Origin: Haplomitrium mnioides
Lineage: Eukaryota > Marchantiophyta > Haplomitriopsida > Calobryales
Assembly (NCBI GenBank): GCA_049999725.1
Contig: JBNGIS010037936.1
Location: forward strand, 76,071-119,281
DNA: 43,211 nt
Reading direction: 5' to 3'
Shown here: positions 40,565-43,211 of the stretch, piece after piece
How the letters are laid out: each line of letters opens with the position of its first letter
Numbering within the stretch: the first letter of the stretch is position 1
The notes under the pieces: generated by a model
What the model was told of the DNA's origin: nothing
Seen by the model: only the letters and a program-made list of their open reading frames with translations
Databases searched by the model: none
Translations under genes and position numbers: made by a program

Positions 40565-41549
40565 ATTCATCGACCAATTTGCCTCAGTGGCTCTACCCCT
40601 CAACCAAATGACCAAAAGAGGTAGCACATTTGAGGCCACTCTTGAAAGATTGGCAAGTTTTAGAGAATTGAAAGAGAGATTGGCAAGCGCCCCCGTATTG
40701 GTGCCTCCCTGCTGGGGAAAGGACTTTCATGTGATGATCGACGTTTTAGGATTCTGCATTGGAGCAGTGTTATCCCAAGTGTTTGAGAAAGGACACGATC
40801 ACCCAATATACTTCGCTAGCAGGCTACTAGCACCAGCAGAGAAGAACTACTCTGCAATAGATCGGGAAGCACTGGGAATCATCTATGCCTTGAAAACAAT
40901 TCAGGCATTATTTGTTGCAGCATAAAGTGATCATCCACACGAATCACAATGCACTCAAGTACATGGTGAACAAACTAGATGTCACCGGTCGGATTGTGAG
41001 GTAGGTACTTCTCTTGCAGGAATTTGATGTTGAGGTCAGGATCAAGCCTGGGAAAAAGCACAACAACGTAGATTTCTTCTCCCGGATTGTTAGGCTTGTC
41101 AATCAAGAGGAGGTAGGCAATCAAGTCCATGATGAGGACTTGTTCAAAGTAAGGGTCGGAGGGACCACAAATTACGCTCTCATCACTAAATTCCTCTGTT
41201 CAGCTCAAATTCCCCAAGGCAGCAACAGAGAGGAGGCTGTTGTGTTCCTTAGAAAGGTAAGGCCATACCTCTTGATCAAGGGGATATTACATAAGAGAGG
41301 GTATGACAGGATGATCAGACGCTGCTTAGAGTGAGATCAATCCACAATGGTGATGCAAGCACTTCATAGAGAGGAGACAGGAGGCCACTTTGCAGCCGAC
41401 ACCACAATCAGGAACATCTTGGATGCAGGATATTGGTGGCCCACCTTGCACAAGGATGTGCATTTTTTGGTGAAGAGGTGTGATGCTTGCCAAAGGACGG
41501 GGAGGCCTGCAACAAACCAGCACCATCCTCTAGTACCCATCATTCCGCG
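40565..41549 (+). pseudogene. RNase H-integrase N-terminal fragment trapped in an LTR
   Basis: A segment of pol from the RT/RNase H boundary (ALPLNQMTKRGSTFEATLE) through RNase H (VMIDVLGFCIGAVLSQ, NYSAIDREALGI, HTNHNALKYM in a second frame) to the integrase zinc-binding region (GGHFAADTTIRNILD, WWPTLHKDVHFLVKRCDAC). It stops at about 41549, just before the catalytic core. It has one frameshift near 40905 and two or three stops, so it is less damaged than the other pol copies. It sits inside the LTR leader: GGAGTTTA precedes it and GCGAGTGGACTC follows. It has no LTRs, PPT or other element parts of its own. Confidence 0.85.
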
Positions 41550-42516
41550 AGTGGACTCATGTAGGGGGTTAGCAGAAGTGGAGGTGGACTAGAGGGGAAC
41601 CGCAAATCGCTCGGCAGGGAGCTCTAGAAGCTCGAGCAATCTAGGTGAACTCATTTCTACGGGTGGACCTGTATTGGAGGTGAATTGATACGTGAAGCTG
41701 AAGGGGATTCGATCTATCTTGAATTCCAGAGAGGTTGCCGATGGGGGATCTTGGAGTCGTCTCATCATCATCTGTGCAGGAGCATCAATCCCTAAAATGC
41801 TTGGAGTGCGTTCTAGTTTAATCTCTCAAGTGGAGCATAGAATGGAGTGGCTGCGTTAGTGCCCGCGTATTGTGGAGAAGATCTATTCAAGGTTTGGGGT
41901 GGAGTGTGTAGCCAGCAATCAAGAGGAATGTCTTCCGGAGGTGGAAGTTAGAGAAATCCTCTTCAGAGCTTCAGGAAGTAAATTGAAGGCTTCTCGCGAG
42001 GGAAGTTGAAAAACTATCTGAAAAAGGTGCGTGGGTGGAAGATTGACGAAAGATTGGTATTGTAAGTTGAGGAGGAGAGACGTCTGCTGCGAATACTTGT
42101 CCTTGCGGTTTGTATGGCATACAATTTTGACAGAGCGCAGAGTGTGTGTGTGTGTGTGTGTGCTTGTATTTATGTATGTGTGTATTAGTTAGATTTGAAT
42201 TCCATTTGTATTTTCTGAGAAGCACTTAGGACTAGGAGTATACTAGTATTTTGGTTTGTTCGGACCATGAGACAGCCCTCCGAAGGGAGAGTCAGGTCTA
42301 CTGACATTGTTCCTTGGTATTTTAGATACTGTATTTTGCTCCCATTTTGTACACAAGGTGTTTGGGTCCAGATTTGGGCTCCTAAATATTACTGCAAATT
42401 GTTCCAGAAAACCTCGGTCCATGAATATGTGTATTTTGGCATTGAATGTGATAAGCAAGTTTGCTGCTAAAGTAATTGTTGATCTGCGGAAAGGCTTGTA
42501 AAGTGAAGAGGGATTC

Positions 42517-43211
42517 TGTCAGCCAGTGATTTGAAGCACTGAGGCAGAATTCAGTAAATCGGAAGCAATTCTGAACCAATGACCCTTAGCAAGTGTGAAG
42601 GTCTCTCAAGAACGACGGGTTTACTCTCAAACAGATAGTTAAGAGCAGGACGCATGATTCCTAGGAGGGAAACAGGATCATGGCGGGAGAATGCGGGGAT
42701 CATGGTCGAGCAAGGGAGAAGGGAACTACCAATCCATGCGAAGTAATCTGAGAAGGAAGAACGAGTCCACAAGCTGACATCCAAAGGCAATCAAGGGAGG
42801 CAGATCGCGGACACGTTCTGCATCGGCCAATAATCAAGAATCAAGGATTGGGGAAGAAATGAGGAAGTAAGATCGTCACAAGGGTGTGCAAGGCCAGGGA
42901 AGAGGGACGCCTCGATCCCGCAAGCAAAAGCGTGCCTCCAAGAGTCGATCCAACTCGTTTCTTCGAATCCGCAAATCCACGGAAACGTGGCAGCTCCAGG
43001 GAGTCCGTGGGTCTACGGGAAGCCGCCTTCCTAAGTGGAGATCCCACTTAAGGTGGTTCCGATACATCTTATGATGTGAGTAGCCCACTTACGAGGGAAA
43101 CGCAAAGAGTCCAAACGGGGATCTCCAAGGAAGCGCCGAAAGGGTGACATAGCAGCCGAAAGGGCGACTTAGCGGGGATCTGTCAGGAGGAAGAGCACAG
43201 AAGGGCCGAAA
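42517..43211 (+). repeat. Element G: start of a divergent LTR subfamily, cut by window end
   Basis: TGTCAGCCAGTGATTTGAAGC matches the family terminus, but from about 42560 the sequence diverges strongly. It keeps echoes such as CCACGGAAACGTGGCAG (42977-42993, like the 39-bp units) and shows GCCGAAAGGG(C/T)GAC repeats at 43134-43211. There is no inner start echo at +234. It lies within U5 of element D's 3' LTR, with GATTC just upstream as a possible target duplication. The partner flank is outside the window. No gene seen. Confidence 0.65.

Larger units (their letters stand above)
23490..42516 (+). mobile_element. Element D: older Ty3/gypsy element split by nested element E
   Basis: 5'-truncated LTR (23490-25389), gag (25603-27058, resuming at 34306), protease, RT, RNase H, integrase, PPT and a 3' LTR (38520-42516) carrying an inserted pol fragment. 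Both LTRs share subfamily features absent from A, C and E: a GGTTATGAGGTTTTCTTTG-type long repeat, only 2-4 units of the 24-bp array, and GAGGGAAG in place of the donor-like AGGTAAG. That pairing identifies them as one element. E sits inside its gag. Confidence 0.85.
38520..42516 (+). repeat. 3' LTR of element D, interrupted by a pol fragment
   Basis: TGTCAACTGGTGAAATAAGG start; inner echo TG at 38754 (234 bp in); D-type long repeats (39300-40190); four 24-bp units (40197-40296); TATAAAT (40447). Leader sequence runs up to 40564 and resumes at 41550 after a 985-bp pol segment. U5 is cut at 42516 by the start of another LTR, so the GGAGTGACA end is not reached. Confidence 0.85.

Noticed and set aside
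1-43211. Host protein-coding genes, tRNA, rRNA or a defence-type gene system
   Set aside because: I saw no non-element coding region with recognisable domains; every recognisable protein fragment belongs to gag or pol.

Overview
This window looks like nuclear DNA from a land plant with a large, repeat-rich genome, most likely a vascular plant. I could not narrow the taxon further. It is almost wall-to-wall decayed Ty3/gypsy-type LTR retrotransposons of one family and its subfamilies. Their proteins (gag with CCHC knuckles, aspartic protease, reverse transcriptase, RNase H, integrase with a GPF/Y-like C-terminus and no visible chromodomain) are recognisable but broken by stops and frameshifts. 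I found no host gene, tRNA, rRNA or bacterial-type feature. Four N-runs (400, 100, 100 and 100 bases) interrupt the assembly.

Layout: 1-264 is unassigned. Element F (265-4166, minus) is an LTR lacking most of U5 plus an integrase fragment. Everything after about 4196 runs on the plus strand. Element A (4196-10528) has a 5'-truncated LTR, gag and protease, then a direct fusion to a U3-less R/U5. Element C (10529-23489) has a 5'-truncated LTR, gag-protease-RT-RNase H-integrase and a complete 3' LTR; a near-identical 1,070-bp block on both sides of the 400-N gap makes its 5' part suspect as an assembly artefact. Element D (23490-42516) is an older element of a second LTR subfamily. It is split by nested element E (27059-34305), a complete LTR-internal-LTR unit with no pol. 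D's 3' LTR carries a 985-bp pol fragment inside its leader. Element G (from 42517) is the start of a third, divergent LTR that runs off the window.

The LTRs are about 2.7-2.9 kb and unusually structured. From 5' to 3' they contain: the terminus TGTCAGCCAG; a second copy of the polypurine-tract/LTR-start junction exactly 234 bp inside; a 39-bp minisatellite; a region of roughly 120-160-bp repeats dense in GTCAA (W-box core on the opposite strand) and GACGTC; a 24-bp minisatellite with 2-10 units per copy; a TATA box; a splice-donor-like AG|GTAAG with its GT 90 bp (91 in one copy) beyond the TATA position; a small inverted repeat; and a long U5 ending in GGAGTGACA. A primer-binding-like TGGCGC motif follows 8-10 bp later.

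The most interesting signals are therefore in the LTR architecture, the self-nesting and the recurrent rearrangement points, not in a new gene system. All copies look old and inactive.
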